Program-made: the position numbers and the translations under genes | The notes under the pieces: model-generated | What the model was told of the DNA's origin: nothing | Database searches by the model: none | What the model saw: only the letters and a program-made list of their open reading frames with translations | Assembly: GCA_964515555.1 (NCBI GenBank) | Contig: CAZEVY010000161.1 | Coordinates: 1-7,254 of the forward strand | Length of the DNA: 7,254 nt | Reading direction: 5' to 3' | Source of the DNA: CAZEVY01 sp964515555 | Lineage (GTDB): Bacteria; Acidobacteriota; Terriglobia; Bryobacterales; Bryobacteraceae | Part shown: positions 1 to 6,065 of the stretch, one piece after another | Layout of the letters: each line of letters begins with the position of its first letter | Numbering within the stretch: the first letter of the stretch is position 1

Positions 1-314
1 ACATCATGGGCGTGGCCTACAAGCGCGACATCGACGACATGCGCGAATCGCCGGCGCTCGACATCGCGCTCCTGCTCCTCCAGCGCGGCGCGCGCGTCAC
101 CTACAGCGACCCCTACGTGCCGATGCTGCGGCTGGACTCGCAGGAGCTCTTCGCGCAGGACCCGCTGGCCGCGGCCTCGTCGGCCGACTGCGTCGTGATC
201 GTGACGGACCACACCGGCGCGCCGTACCGGGAGATGGTCGAGAAGGCGAGCCTGATCGTCGACACGCGCAACGCGCTGAAGAAGTTCTCGTCGCCGAATA
301 TCGTCCGCCTGTAA
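1..314 (+). CDS. Nucleotide-sugar (UDP-sugar) dehydrogenase, C-terminal part
   Basis: This is the 3' end of a gene that begins before the window; about 103 residues are visible. The family makes two successive NAD-dependent oxidations at C6 of a UDP-hexose or UDP-HexNAc, giving a UDP-uronic acid for cell-surface polysaccharide. The fragment opens with the GVAYKxxxDDMRESPA signature that starts the C-terminal UDP-binding domain. It continues with a Rossmann-type strand and SDPYVP, then DCVVIVTDH and a closing LIVDTRNAL, all in the usual order. The DDMRESP and YSDPYVP wording resembles UDP-GlcNAc/UDP-ManNAc dehydrogenases of the WbpA type more than UDP-glucose dehydrogenases, but specificity cannot be fixed because the catalytic Cys lies here only if at all upstream of the visible part. 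Its TAA stop shares one base with the enolase ATG, which implies cotranscription and translational coupling. Confidence 0.93.
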   Translation, partial: IMGVAYKRDIDDMRESPALDIALLLLQRGARVTYSDPYVPMLRLDSQELFAQDPLAAASSADCVVIVTDHTGAPYREMVEKASLIVDTRNALKKFSSPNIVRL

Positions 315-1609
315 TGTCCACCGTCATTCGGGAACTCCGCGCCTGGGAGATTCTCGATTCGCGCGGCAAGCCCACGCTGGCCGTGGAGGCGACGCTCGAG
401 GGCGGCGCGCGCGCCGTGGCGCACGTTCCCTCGGGCGCCTCCACCGGAACTCACGAAGCGCTCGAGCTGCGCGACGGCGATCCGCATCGCTACGCCGGGG
501 CGGGCGTGCGGCGCGCGGCGACCAACGTCGAGGAAGCGATCGCGCCGGCGGTGCACGGACTGGACGCCGCCGACCAGGGGGCGGTCGACCGCGCCATGAT
601 CGCGCTCGACGGCACGCCGAACAAGTCGCGCCTGGGGGCCAATGCGATTCTCGGCGTCTCGTGCGCGGTGGCGCGCGCGGCGGCGTCGGCGCGCGGGGTC
701 GAGTTATGGGAGCACCTGGCGGGCGGGCGTCGGGCGTCGCTGCCGGTTCCGATGGTGAACATTCTCTCGGGAGGACTGCACGCCGGGGGCGCGCCTGATG
801 CGGGCATGGACTTCCAGGATTTTCTCGTAATTCCACGGGAGTTCCGGACGTTCTCCGACGCCCTGGAGGCGATCGCCGCCGTGCACCGCGCGGCCTACCA
901 GGTGTTGGCCGATCGGGGAGCCGCGCCGCAGGGAGTGGCCGACGAGGGCGGCTGGGGACCGCGTCTCGAATCGAATGAAGCCGCCGTCGAGGTGCTGGTC
1001 GCGGCCATCGCGCGCGCGGGCCTGGAAGGCCGCATGTGGATCGCGCTCGACGTGGCGGCCTCGCACTTCCACCTCGACGGCCGGTACCGGCTGGCGCGGG
1101 AGGGGCGCGCGCTCGCGAGCGGCGAGATGGCCGATCTTATGGAAGCCTGGTGCGCGCGCTATTCGATCGTCTCGATCGAGGACGCGCTCGCCGAGGACGA
1201 TTGGGACGGCTGGCGGGAGCTGACGCGGCGGCTCGGGGATCGCGTGCAACTGGTGGGCGACGACCTGTTTTGCACCAACACCGGGCGCCTGCGGCGCGGG
1301 ATTCGCGAGGGCGCGGCCAACGCCGTGCTGGTCAAGATGAACCAGATCGGCACGCTGACGGAGACCTTCGAAGCGGTCGACCTGGCGCGGGAGAACGGGT
1401 ACCGCGCGGTGATCTCGGCGCGGTCGGGCGAAACCGAGGACAGCTTCCTGGCGGACCTGGCGGTGGCGTCGGGCGCGGGACAGATCAAGGTCGGGTCGGT
1501 GACGCGCTCGGAGCGGCTGGCGAAGTACAACCGGCTGATCGAGATCGAGGCGTTTACTGGAAATCGTCTTCCTTTTTCGTGTGTGATTTCTTCTTTCGCC
1601 GCAAAATAA
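314..1609 (+). CDS. eno: Enolase (phosphopyruvate hydratase), atypical active site
   Basis: This is a full-length enolase-family protein of 431 residues, against about 430 for bacterial enolase. The normal reaction is interconversion of 2-phosphoglycerate and phosphoenolpyruvate in glycolysis, with Mg2+, in the cytoplasm. Conserved elements: loop 1 SGAST (40-44), DEGG with general acid Glu211, metal ligands Asp246, Glu289 and Asp316, catalytic base Lys341, phosphate-binding Arg370-Ser371, and Lys392. Differences: the SHRSGET motif reads SARSGET (Ala369 at yeast His373), QEF reads QDF (Asp169 at yeast Glu168), and the mobile loop after His156 is about four residues longer than in E. coli. The start has no Shine-Dalgarno site but overlaps the upstream stop (TAATG), so coupled initiation is likely. 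The last 18 residues lie antisense to a small gene and do not resemble the usual C-terminus. It could be the housekeeping enolase of this lineage or a specialised paralogue. Confidence 0.95.
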   Translation: MSTVIRELRAWEILDSRGKPTLAVEATLEGGARAVAHVPSGASTGTHEALELRDGDPHRYAGAGVRRAATNVEEAIAPAVHGLDAADQGAVDRAMIALDGTPNKSRLGANAILGVSCAVARAAASARGVELWEHLAGGRRASLPVPMVNILSGGLHAGGAPDAGMDFQDFLVIPREFRTFSDALEAIAAVHRAAYQVLADRGAAPQGVADEGGWGPRLESNEAAVEVLVAAIARAGLEGRMWIALDVAASHFHLDGRYRLAREGRALASGEMADLMEAWCARYSIVSIEDALAEDDWDGWRELTRRLGDRVQLVGDDLFCTNTGRLRRGIREGAANAVLVKMNQIGTLTETFEAVDLARENGYRAVISARSGETEDSFLADLAVASGAGQIKVGSVTRSERLAKYNRLIEIEAFTGNRLPFSCVISSFAAK

Positions 1610-1670
1610 TAATCACGACGCAAAGCACGGCTAATACCGCGCTGGCGATCTGTACCGTCTCCTGAGTCAC
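1554..1670 (-). CDS. Small single-span membrane protein (38 aa), unknown function
   Basis: A GTG-initiated ORF of 38 codons ends in TAA. Upstream sits a perfect AGGAGG Shine-Dalgarno sequence (1676-1681 on the plus strand) with a 5-base spacer. An in-frame TAG lies nine codons upstream with no other start between, so the GTG is the only sensible start. The product has a short polar N-terminus (MTQETVQ), one hydrophobic helix IASAVLAVLCVVIIIL (8-23), then RRKKK and a charged Lys/Asp/Glu-rich tail ending DDFQ. By the positive-inside rule it should be N-out, C-in. It follows malate dehydrogenase after a 71-base gap on the same strand and is probably cotranscribed with it. Its last 56 bases overlap the 3' end of enolase on the opposite strand. 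No family is recognised. The ribosome-binding site, helix and basic stop-transfer together make chance unlikely. Confidence 0.72.
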   Translation of the reverse strand: MTQETVQIASAVLAVLCVVIIILRRKKKSHTKKEDDFQ

Positions 1671-1741
1671 CCTCGCCTCCTGACTGTCCGCTCCCTATGG
1701 TCGCGGCTCGGTTCCGAAAAGCTGGTCGCGGCCGTCGACAA

Positions 1742-2680
1742 TCAGCCGGCGGCTTTGCTCCTCAACACACCGACCAGCTCACTGACCGCGGCGGCGCTCT
1801 TCGAGAGCATGGCCTTCTCCTCCGCCGTCAGCTTCAACTCGTAGATCTTCTCGATGCCGCGCGCGCCGAGCTTCACCGGCACGCCGACGAAAAGGCCGTC
1901 GATCCCGTACTCGCCTTCCAGCAGCGCCGCGCACGGGAGCACCTTCTTCTTATCCTTCAGAATCGAGGCCACCATCTCGACCGCGGCCGCCGAGGGCGCG
2001 TAGTAGGCGCTGCCGGTTTTCAGGTACTTCACGATTTCGGCGCCGCCGTTGCGCGCGCGGTCCACCAGGCGGTCGATGGCCGCCTGGTCGAGCAGGTCCG
2101 CGATGGGAATGCCCGAGACGCTGGTGAACCGCACCAGCGGAACCATGGTGTCGCCGTGTCCGCCGAGCACCATCGCGGTGACGTTCTCCACCGAGACGTT
2201 CAGCTCGGCGGCGATGAAGGTGCGGAAGCGCGCCGTGTCGAGGATGCCGGCCATGCCGATGACGCGGTTTTTCGAAAAGCCCGAGACCTGGTGCGCGACG
2301 GTGCACATGGCGTCGAGCGGATTGGTCACCAGGATGAGAATGGAATTGGGCGAGTACTTCACCGCCTGCGCGGTGGCCCCGGCGACGATGTCGCGATTGC
2401 CGAGCAGCAGGTCGTCGCGGCTCATGCCGGGCTTGCGCGGAAAGCCGGCGGTAATGACGACGATGTCGGAGTTGGCGGTCGGCTCGTAGTCGTTGGCGCC
2501 GGTGACCTGGACGTCGTAGCCCTGCACGGGGCCGGATTCGAGGATGTCGAGTCCCTTGCCCTGCGGCACGCCCTCGACCACGTCGACGAGCACCACGTCG
2601 GCCAGTTCCTGGTCGGCGATGCGGAGGGCTACGTTGGCGCCGACGTTGCCGGCGCCGACTACAGTTACTTTCTTTCGCAT
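1742..2680 (-). CDS. mdh: Malate dehydrogenase, LDH-like type, NAD-dependent
   Basis: The protein has 312 residues, the usual length for the LDH-like malate dehydrogenase group. It oxidises malate to oxaloacetate with NAD+ in the citric acid cycle, in the cytoplasm. The dinucleotide-binding motif GAGNVG is at 9-14, and Asp33 after the second strand favours NAD over NADP. Arg82 in AGFPRKPGMSR marks malate rather than lactate as substrate, with Arg88 the second substrate-binding arginine. VTNPLDAM is at 118-125, Asp148 and Arg151 lie in GILDTARF, and the catalytic His175 is in GGHGDTMVP. All catalytic residues are present. It starts 20 bases after the upstream oxidoreductase stop on the same strand and is followed by a small membrane protein gene. 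The ribosome-binding site is weak (GGGA about 6 bases before ATG). A TATAAT box just upstream may give it its own promoter. Confidence 0.97.
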   Translation of the reverse strand: MRKKVTVVGAGNVGANVALRIADQELADVVLVDVVEGVPQGKGLDILESGPVQGYDVQVTGANDYEPTANSDIVVITAGFPRKPGMSRDDLLLGNRDIVAGATAQAVKYSPNSILILVTNPLDAMCTVAHQVSGFSKNRVIGMAGILDTARFRTFIAAELNVSVENVTAMVLGGHGDTMVPLVRFTSVSGIPIADLLDQAAIDRLVDRARNGGAEIVKYLKTGSAYYAPSAAAVEMVASILKDKKKVLPCAALLEGEYGIDGLFVGVPVKLGARGIEKIYELKLTAEEKAMLSKSAAAVSELVGVLRSKAAG

Positions 2681-2694
2681 GAAGAGTCCCGTCG

Positions 2695-2700
2695 ATTATA
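2695..2700 (-). promoter_or_regulatory. Possible -10 box upstream of malate dehydrogenase
   Basis: On the minus strand a perfect TATAAT directly follows the TAG stop of the Gfo/Idh/MocA gene, 14 bases before the malate dehydrogenase ATG. In sequence this GC-rich a consensus -10 hexamer in a 20-base spacer stands out. No good -35 hexamer lies 16-18 bases upstream and there is no extended TGn, so it is only a candidate. If active it would give a very short leader of under 10 bases. Confidence 0.3.
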
Positions 2701-3639
2701 CTAGCGCAACCGCACGGGGCCTCCGCCGGCGGCCTTGCTGCGCTGCGCGGCGTCCATGAATGCGAAGATCTCCAGGGTCTCGGCGTTCGGCACCGGCGGC
2801 ACGCCGGTCTCGAAGAACTTCACGATCTCGCGCAGCATGGGCGTGTAGCTCGACCGCGACTTGGCCGGACTCTGCACCACTTCCTTGGGACGGAACACCA
2901 CGGCGCCGTATCCGCCCGAGGGCCGCAGCAGCCGCACGGTGCCGATGCGCCCGTCCTTCCAGCGTCCGGTGACCACGTCGGCGCCGGGCGCGGCGGCGCG
3001 CGACACTTCTTCGCATCCCGGTCCCAAGAGCGTGTACAGCATCTCGACGGCATGAATGCCGTACCAGGAGAGATCGAGGTAGTGGGTGGCTTCGACGGGT
3101 CCCGGTCCCCAGGTGATGACGCCGGTGGCGTCGGGGTGCTTCATCGTCGTCGCGATCTCGCTCCAGCGCAGGCTGGACGAGCTGAACCAGGGCGTGCCGG
3201 AGGCGGCGGCGAGGCGGGCGATCTCGCGGGCGTCTTCGAGGGTCGCCGCCAGCGGCTTGTCGATGAACACGCGCTTCTTGGCGGCGAAGATCTCGCGAGC
3301 CTGCGGAAGATGCGCGCGCCCGTCGACGCTTTCGAGCAGCACCACGTCGACCTTCGTAAGCAGCGTCTTGATGTCAGGCACGATCTCGACGCCCCAATCC
3401 TTCTCGATCTCGGCGGCGAACTTGTCGACGCGCGTGTAGCTGGATTCGACGTCCTGGCTGCCGCCCTTGAATGCGGCCACGACGCGCGCGCCGGGGATGT
3501 GCTCGGGATGCTTGGGGTCGTTGAGGATGCGCGTGAAGGCAGGCACGTGCGAGGTGTCGGTTCCGACGATGCCGACGCGGATTTGCGCGGTCGCCGCGAG
3601 GGCGCAGAAGGCCAAGGCGAGGAGTTTCATCACCGGCAT
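2701..3639 (-). CDS. Exported Gfo/Idh/MocA-family oxidoreductase
   Basis: The protein is 312 residues from ATG at 3639, or 309 from ATG at 3630. The upstream ATG is preferred because AGGGG lies 5 bases before it. The N-terminus MPVMK plus LLALAFCALAATA looks like a short Sec signal peptide with cleavage after ATA (about residue 18), so the enzyme is probably exported. The mature part begins with a Rossmann strand RVGIVGTDTSHV (21-32), where the classical GxGxxG is replaced by GxxGTDTSH. IDKP (126-129) is at the place of the family's EKP motif, with Lys128 the likely cofactor or catalytic lysine. HYLDLSWYGIHAVEM (187-200) carries the usual family histidine, His196. The family oxidises or epimerises sugars and related polyols using bound NAD(P); the substrate here is unknown. 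It is the first gene of the minus-strand run with malate dehydrogenase, 20 bases apart. Confidence 0.85.
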   Translation of the reverse strand: MPVMKLLALAFCALAATAQIRVGIVGTDTSHVPAFTRILNDPKHPEHIPGARVVAAFKGGSQDVESSYTRVDKFAAEIEKDWGVEIVPDIKTLLTKVDVVLLESVDGRAHLPQAREIFAAKKRVFIDKPLAATLEDAREIARLAAASGTPWFSSSSLRWSEIATTMKHPDATGVITWGPGPVEATHYLDLSWYGIHAVEMLYTLLGPGCEEVSRAAAPGADVVTGRWKDGRIGTVRLLRPSGGYGAVVFRPKEVVQSPAKSRSSYTPMLREIVKFFETGVPPVPNAETLEIFAFMDAAQRSKAAGGGPVRLR

Positions 3640-3698
3640 TGTACCCCTGGCGGCGGGCCCGCAACGCGATGCCAGGCCGTGCCACGATGCGGCCCCGA

Positions 3699-3709
3699 TA
3701 TGATACGAT
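3699..3709. promoter_or_regulatory. AT-rich promoter-like core between divergent genes
   Basis: Within the 159-base divergent spacer, the stretch atatgatacgat is the main AT-rich patch in otherwise GC-rich DNA. It reads as TATGAT (3699-3704, five of six -10 positions) toward the EF-G gene and as TATCAT (3705-3700) toward the oxidoreductase. Neither side has a convincing -35 at 16-18 bases. It could serve one or both divergent transcripts, but this rests on composition and position alone. Confidence 0.3.
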
Positions 3710-3769
3710 CCTGTTTCTCTCCTCCGGACCGGCAAACTTCTCGAGTGGTTGCGGCGATGGAGGAATTTC

Positions 3770-3802
3770 ATGGCCGTACGGCCAGGAGATGAAACCAAGT
3801 GA
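3770..3802 (+). CDS. Possible 10-codon leader ORF coupled to EF-G-like gene
   Basis: ATG at 3770 is preceded by GGAGG (3759-3763) with a 6-base spacer, a better ribosome-binding site than that of the EF-G gene itself. It reads MAVRPGDETK and then TGA. The stop at 3800-3802 overlaps the GTG start of the downstream gene (3799-3801) as GTGA, the classic geometry for translational coupling. The coupled gene's own AGGAG (3784-3788) lies inside this ORF, 10 bases before its GTG. The peptide has no recognisable function and no run of one amino acid typical of attenuators. It may instead be chance, with the good GGAGG being unused. Confidence 0.35.
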   Translation: MAVRPGDETK

Positions 3803-5898
3803 GAGTCTACGAGGGCAAAGAGATCCGAAACGTCGGACTGGTGGGGCATCTGAACTCCGGAAAGACGTCGCTGGCGGCCGGGTTCCTGTATTCGGCGGGC
3901 GTCACCAACCGGCTGACGCGGGTCGACGAGGGCAACACCATCACCGATTTCGACGAAGAGGAGATCCAGCGCAAGATCACCATCGCGACATCGCTCGCCT
4001 ACGTGGAGTGGAAGAAGAACAAGATCAACCTGCTCGACACTCCGGGCTTCAACATCTTCATCAACGACACGCGGCAGGCGCTGGTGGCGGCCGACGCGGC
4101 GGTGGTGCTGGTGGACGGCGTGGCGGGAGTCGAGGTGCAGACCGAAAAGGTGTGGTCGTTCTGCGAGCAATACGAGATTCCGCGGGCGCTGGTGATCAAC
4201 AAGCTCGACCGCGAGCGGTCGAGCTTCGACCGCGCGCTGGAGTCGGTGCAGCAGGCCTTCGGGCGCGGCTCGGTGCCGATCCAGCTTCCGCTGGGGGCGG
4301 AGCGCGAGTTCAAGGGCGTGGTCGACCTGATCTCCATGAAGTCGTACACGTACACGGCGGACGGCGACGGCAAGGGCAGGGAAGGCGAGATTCCGGGCGA
4401 CATGGCCGAGGCCGCGCAGAAGGCGCACGAGGCGCTGATCGAGATGGTGGCGGAGGGCAACGACGCGCTGCTGGAGAAGTTCTTCGAGCAGGGGACGCTG
4501 GAGGCCGGCGAGATCCGCGCGGGGCTGCGGCAGGCGGTGCTGGAGCGCCGGCTGCAACCGGTGCTGTGCGCCTCGGGGCTGCACAACATCGGCGCGGACC
4601 TGATCCTGAACTTCATCGTGGACAATTTTCCGGCGCCGGTGGATCGCGGAACGGTGAAGGGGAAATCGGGCGCGGCGGATGTGGAGCGCAAGATCGCCGA
4701 CGCGGAGCCGGTCTCGGCGTTCGTGTTCAAGACGGTGGCGGACCCGTTCGCCGGGCGGCTCACGTATTTCAAAGTGATGTCGGGCGTGATGAAGAACGAC
4801 GCCAACGTGAGCAATTCGCGCACGGGCGGCGTGGAACGCATGGCGCACATCGGGTGCCTCACGGGCAAGACGATCGCGCCGGCGACGGAGCTGAAGGCGG
4901 GCGACATCGGCGCGGTGGGGAAGCTGAAGGAGACGCAGACGGGCGACACGCTGGGCGACAAGGCGTCGCCGATCGTCTACCCGGCGGTGGAGCTGCCGGA
5001 GCCGTCGATCGCCTACGCGATTCTGGCGAAGTCGCGCGCCGACGAGGATAAGGTGGGGCAGGCGATCCACCGCATTCTCGAGGAGGACCAGTCGCTGCGG
5101 TTCTATCGCGACGCGCAGACGAAGGAATTTCTGCTGGCGGGCTGCGGGCAGCAGCACGTGGAGGTGATCGTCAGCAAGCTGAAGAAGCGCTACGGCGTGG
5201 AGGTGGCGCTGCACGCGCCCAAGGTGCCGTATCGCGAGACCATCCGCGGGCACGCCGACGTGCACGGGCGGCACAAGAAGCAGACCGGCGGGCACGGGCA
5301 GTTCGGCGACTGCAAGATCAAAATGGAGCCGCTGCCGCGGGGCGGAAAGTTCGAGTTCGTCAACGACATTTTCGGCGGGGCCATTCCCCGGCAGTTCATT
5401 CCGGCGGTGGAGAAGGGGATCGTGGAAGCCGCCGAGAGAGGTTACCTGGCGGGCTTTCCGGTGGTGGACTTCCGGGTGACGGTCTACGACGGGCAGTACC
5501 ACGACGTGGACTCCAACGAGATGTCGTTCAAGATGGCGGGGCGCAAGGCGTTCAAGCTGGCGATGGAGGCGGCCAAGCCGGCGCTGCTGGAGCCGATCAT
5601 GAACGTGGAGGTGCGGGCGCCGGTGGAGTTCGCCGGCGACCTGATGGGCGACATGAATCAGCGGCGCGGGCGCATCAGCGGCATGGACACGCGCGGGAAT
5701 ACGCAGATCGTGCGGGCGCAGGCGCCGATGTCGGAGATGCTGACGTATCAGAACGACCTGATCTCGATGACGCAGGGTCGCGGGGAATTCACGATGGAGT
5801 TTTCGCACTACGATTTTCTGCCGCAGCAGCAGGCGGAGAAGGTGATCGCGGCGGCGAAGGCGGCCAAGGAAGGCGTGGAGGAGGAAGAGGAAGAGTAG
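3799..5898 (+). CDS. Elongation factor G paralogue (EF-G2/FusA2-like GTPase)
   Basis: This is a full-length translational GTPase of 699 residues, close to the length of EF-G. Domain order is as in EF-G: G domain, beta-barrel domain II, then domains III-V, with the domain IV region HKKQTGGHGQFGD and the C-terminal EF-G domain ending before an acidic EEEEEE tail. GTP motifs: P-loop GHLNSGKT (16-23), switch I RKITI with Thr61, DTPGF (80-84), NKLD (134-137). In canonical EF-G the third motif is DTPGH, whose His is needed for ribosome-stimulated GTP hydrolysis. Phe84 stands there instead, as Tyr does in the EF-G2/FusA2 paralogues of Thermus and mycobacteria. It is therefore a paralogue, and the housekeeping fusA should be elsewhere, typically beside the str operon. 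The GTG start has AGGAG 10 bases upstream and overlaps a short leader ORF. Its precise cellular role is not established. Confidence 0.93.
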   Translation: MRVYEGKEIRNVGLVGHLNSGKTSLAAGFLYSAGVTNRLTRVDEGNTITDFDEEEIQRKITIATSLAYVEWKKNKINLLDTPGFNIFINDTRQALVAADAAVVLVDGVAGVEVQTEKVWSFCEQYEIPRALVINKLDRERSSFDRALESVQQAFGRGSVPIQLPLGAEREFKGVVDLISMKSYTYTADGDGKGREGEIPGDMAEAAQKAHEALIEMVAEGNDALLEKFFEQGTLEAGEIRAGLRQAVLERRLQPVLCASGLHNIGADLILNFIVDNFPAPVDRGTVKGKSGAADVERKIADAEPVSAFVFKTVADPFAGRLTYFKVMSGVMKNDANVSNSRTGGVERMAHIGCLTGKTIAPATELKAGDIGAVGKLKETQTGDTLGDKASPIVYPAVELPEPSIAYAILAKSRADEDKVGQAIHRILEEDQSLRFYRDAQTKEFLLAGCGQQHVEVIVSKLKKRYGVEVALHAPKVPYRETIRGHADVHGRHKKQTGGHGQFGDCKIKMEPLPRGGKFEFVNDIFGGAIPRQFIPAVEKGIVEAAERGYLAGFPVVDFRVTVYDGQYHDVDSNEMSFKMAGRKAFKLAMEAAKPALLEPIMNVEVRAPVEFAGDLMGDMNQRRGRISGMDTRGNTQIVRAQAPMSEMLTYQNDLISMTQGRGEFTMEFSHYDFLPQQQAEKVIAAAKAAKEGVEEEEEE

Positions 5899-5899
5899 G

Positions 5900-5924
5900 G
5901 GGGCTTCGGCCCCGCTTGCGCGGG
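5900..5924 (+). terminator. Overlapping GC hairpins just after EF-G-like stop
   Basis: Two bases after the TAG stop, GGGGC (5900-5904) and GCCCC (5909-5913) pair around a TTCG tetraloop, an exceptionally stable arrangement. CCCGC (5911-5915) and GCGGG (5920-5924) form a second hairpin around TTGC. The two share bases 5911-5913, so they exclude each other. There is no T-run after either, so intrinsic termination is not assured; 3' end stabilisation is the alternative. Confidence 0.4.
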
Positions 5925-5929
5925 CCATC

Positions 5930-5942
5930 GCGCCTCCGGCGC
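5930..5942. other. Small GC hairpin in EF-G/cassette spacer
   Basis: GCGCC (5930-5934) and GGCGC (5938-5942) pair around a three-base loop, 15 bases before the first copy of the repeat. The second repeat copy also has a GCGCC/GGCGC hairpin on its 5' side (6836-6849), which suggests that the repeated unit is longer than its conserved core. The rest of the 5899-6065 spacer shows no gene. Confidence 0.4.
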
Positions 5943-5956
5943 AGAGACGCGCCCGG

Positions 5957-5992
5957 CGAAGCATCGGATCTCCGGCCCGCCCACCAGGGCAC
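5957..5992. repeat. Intergenic repeat, copy 1
   Basis: A 26-base core (5957-5982) matches 6873-6898 with a single mismatch (position 5960 A against G), including 22 identical bases in a row. It is followed in both copies by CAG and then GGCAC, with three extra bases in copy 2. In this copy GCCC (5979-5982) and GGGC (5987-5990) form a small hairpin; the outer stem seen in copy 2 is missing its 3' arm. The repeat lies between the EF-G-like gene and the nucleotidyltransferase cassette. Confidence 0.75.
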
Positions 5993-6021
5993 TTCACTGA
6001 GTTGCGGGGAGTCTGCGGGAG

Positions 6022-6050
6022 TGCAAAGCGCCGGGAACGGTTGCTAGGAT
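6022..6050 (+). promoter_or_regulatory. Possible promoter of the small-protein/nucleotidyltransferase cassette
   Basis: TGCTAGGAT (6042-6050) reads as an extended -10 element (TG, one base, then TAGGAT, four of six matches). Seventeen bases upstream TGCAAA is a poor -35. The first ATG of the cassette follows at 6066, so the leader would be only about 10 bases. The evidence is weak and positional. Confidence 0.25.
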
Positions 6051-6065
6051 ACCAGCAGGCGACCC

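Noticed and set aside
1699..1732. Direct repeat GGTCGCGGC (1699-1707 and 1724-1732) between malate dehydrogenase and the small membrane gene
   Set aside because: Nine bases of GC-rich sequence repeated once is expected by chance here, and there is no associated structure.
1697..2704. A 335-codon plus-strand frame opposite malate dehydrogenase
   Set aside because: It is composition-driven antisense of a clearly conserved gene; its Gly/His/Asp/Arg-rich sequence matches no family pattern.
2701..5997. A minus-strand frame of 1098 codons running antisense through the whole EF-G-like gene into the oxidoreductase
   Set aside because: Only the last 312 codons show family motifs and a signal peptide. 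The rest is low-complexity Arg/His/Leu-rich sequence, the usual antisense image of a GC-rich gene.
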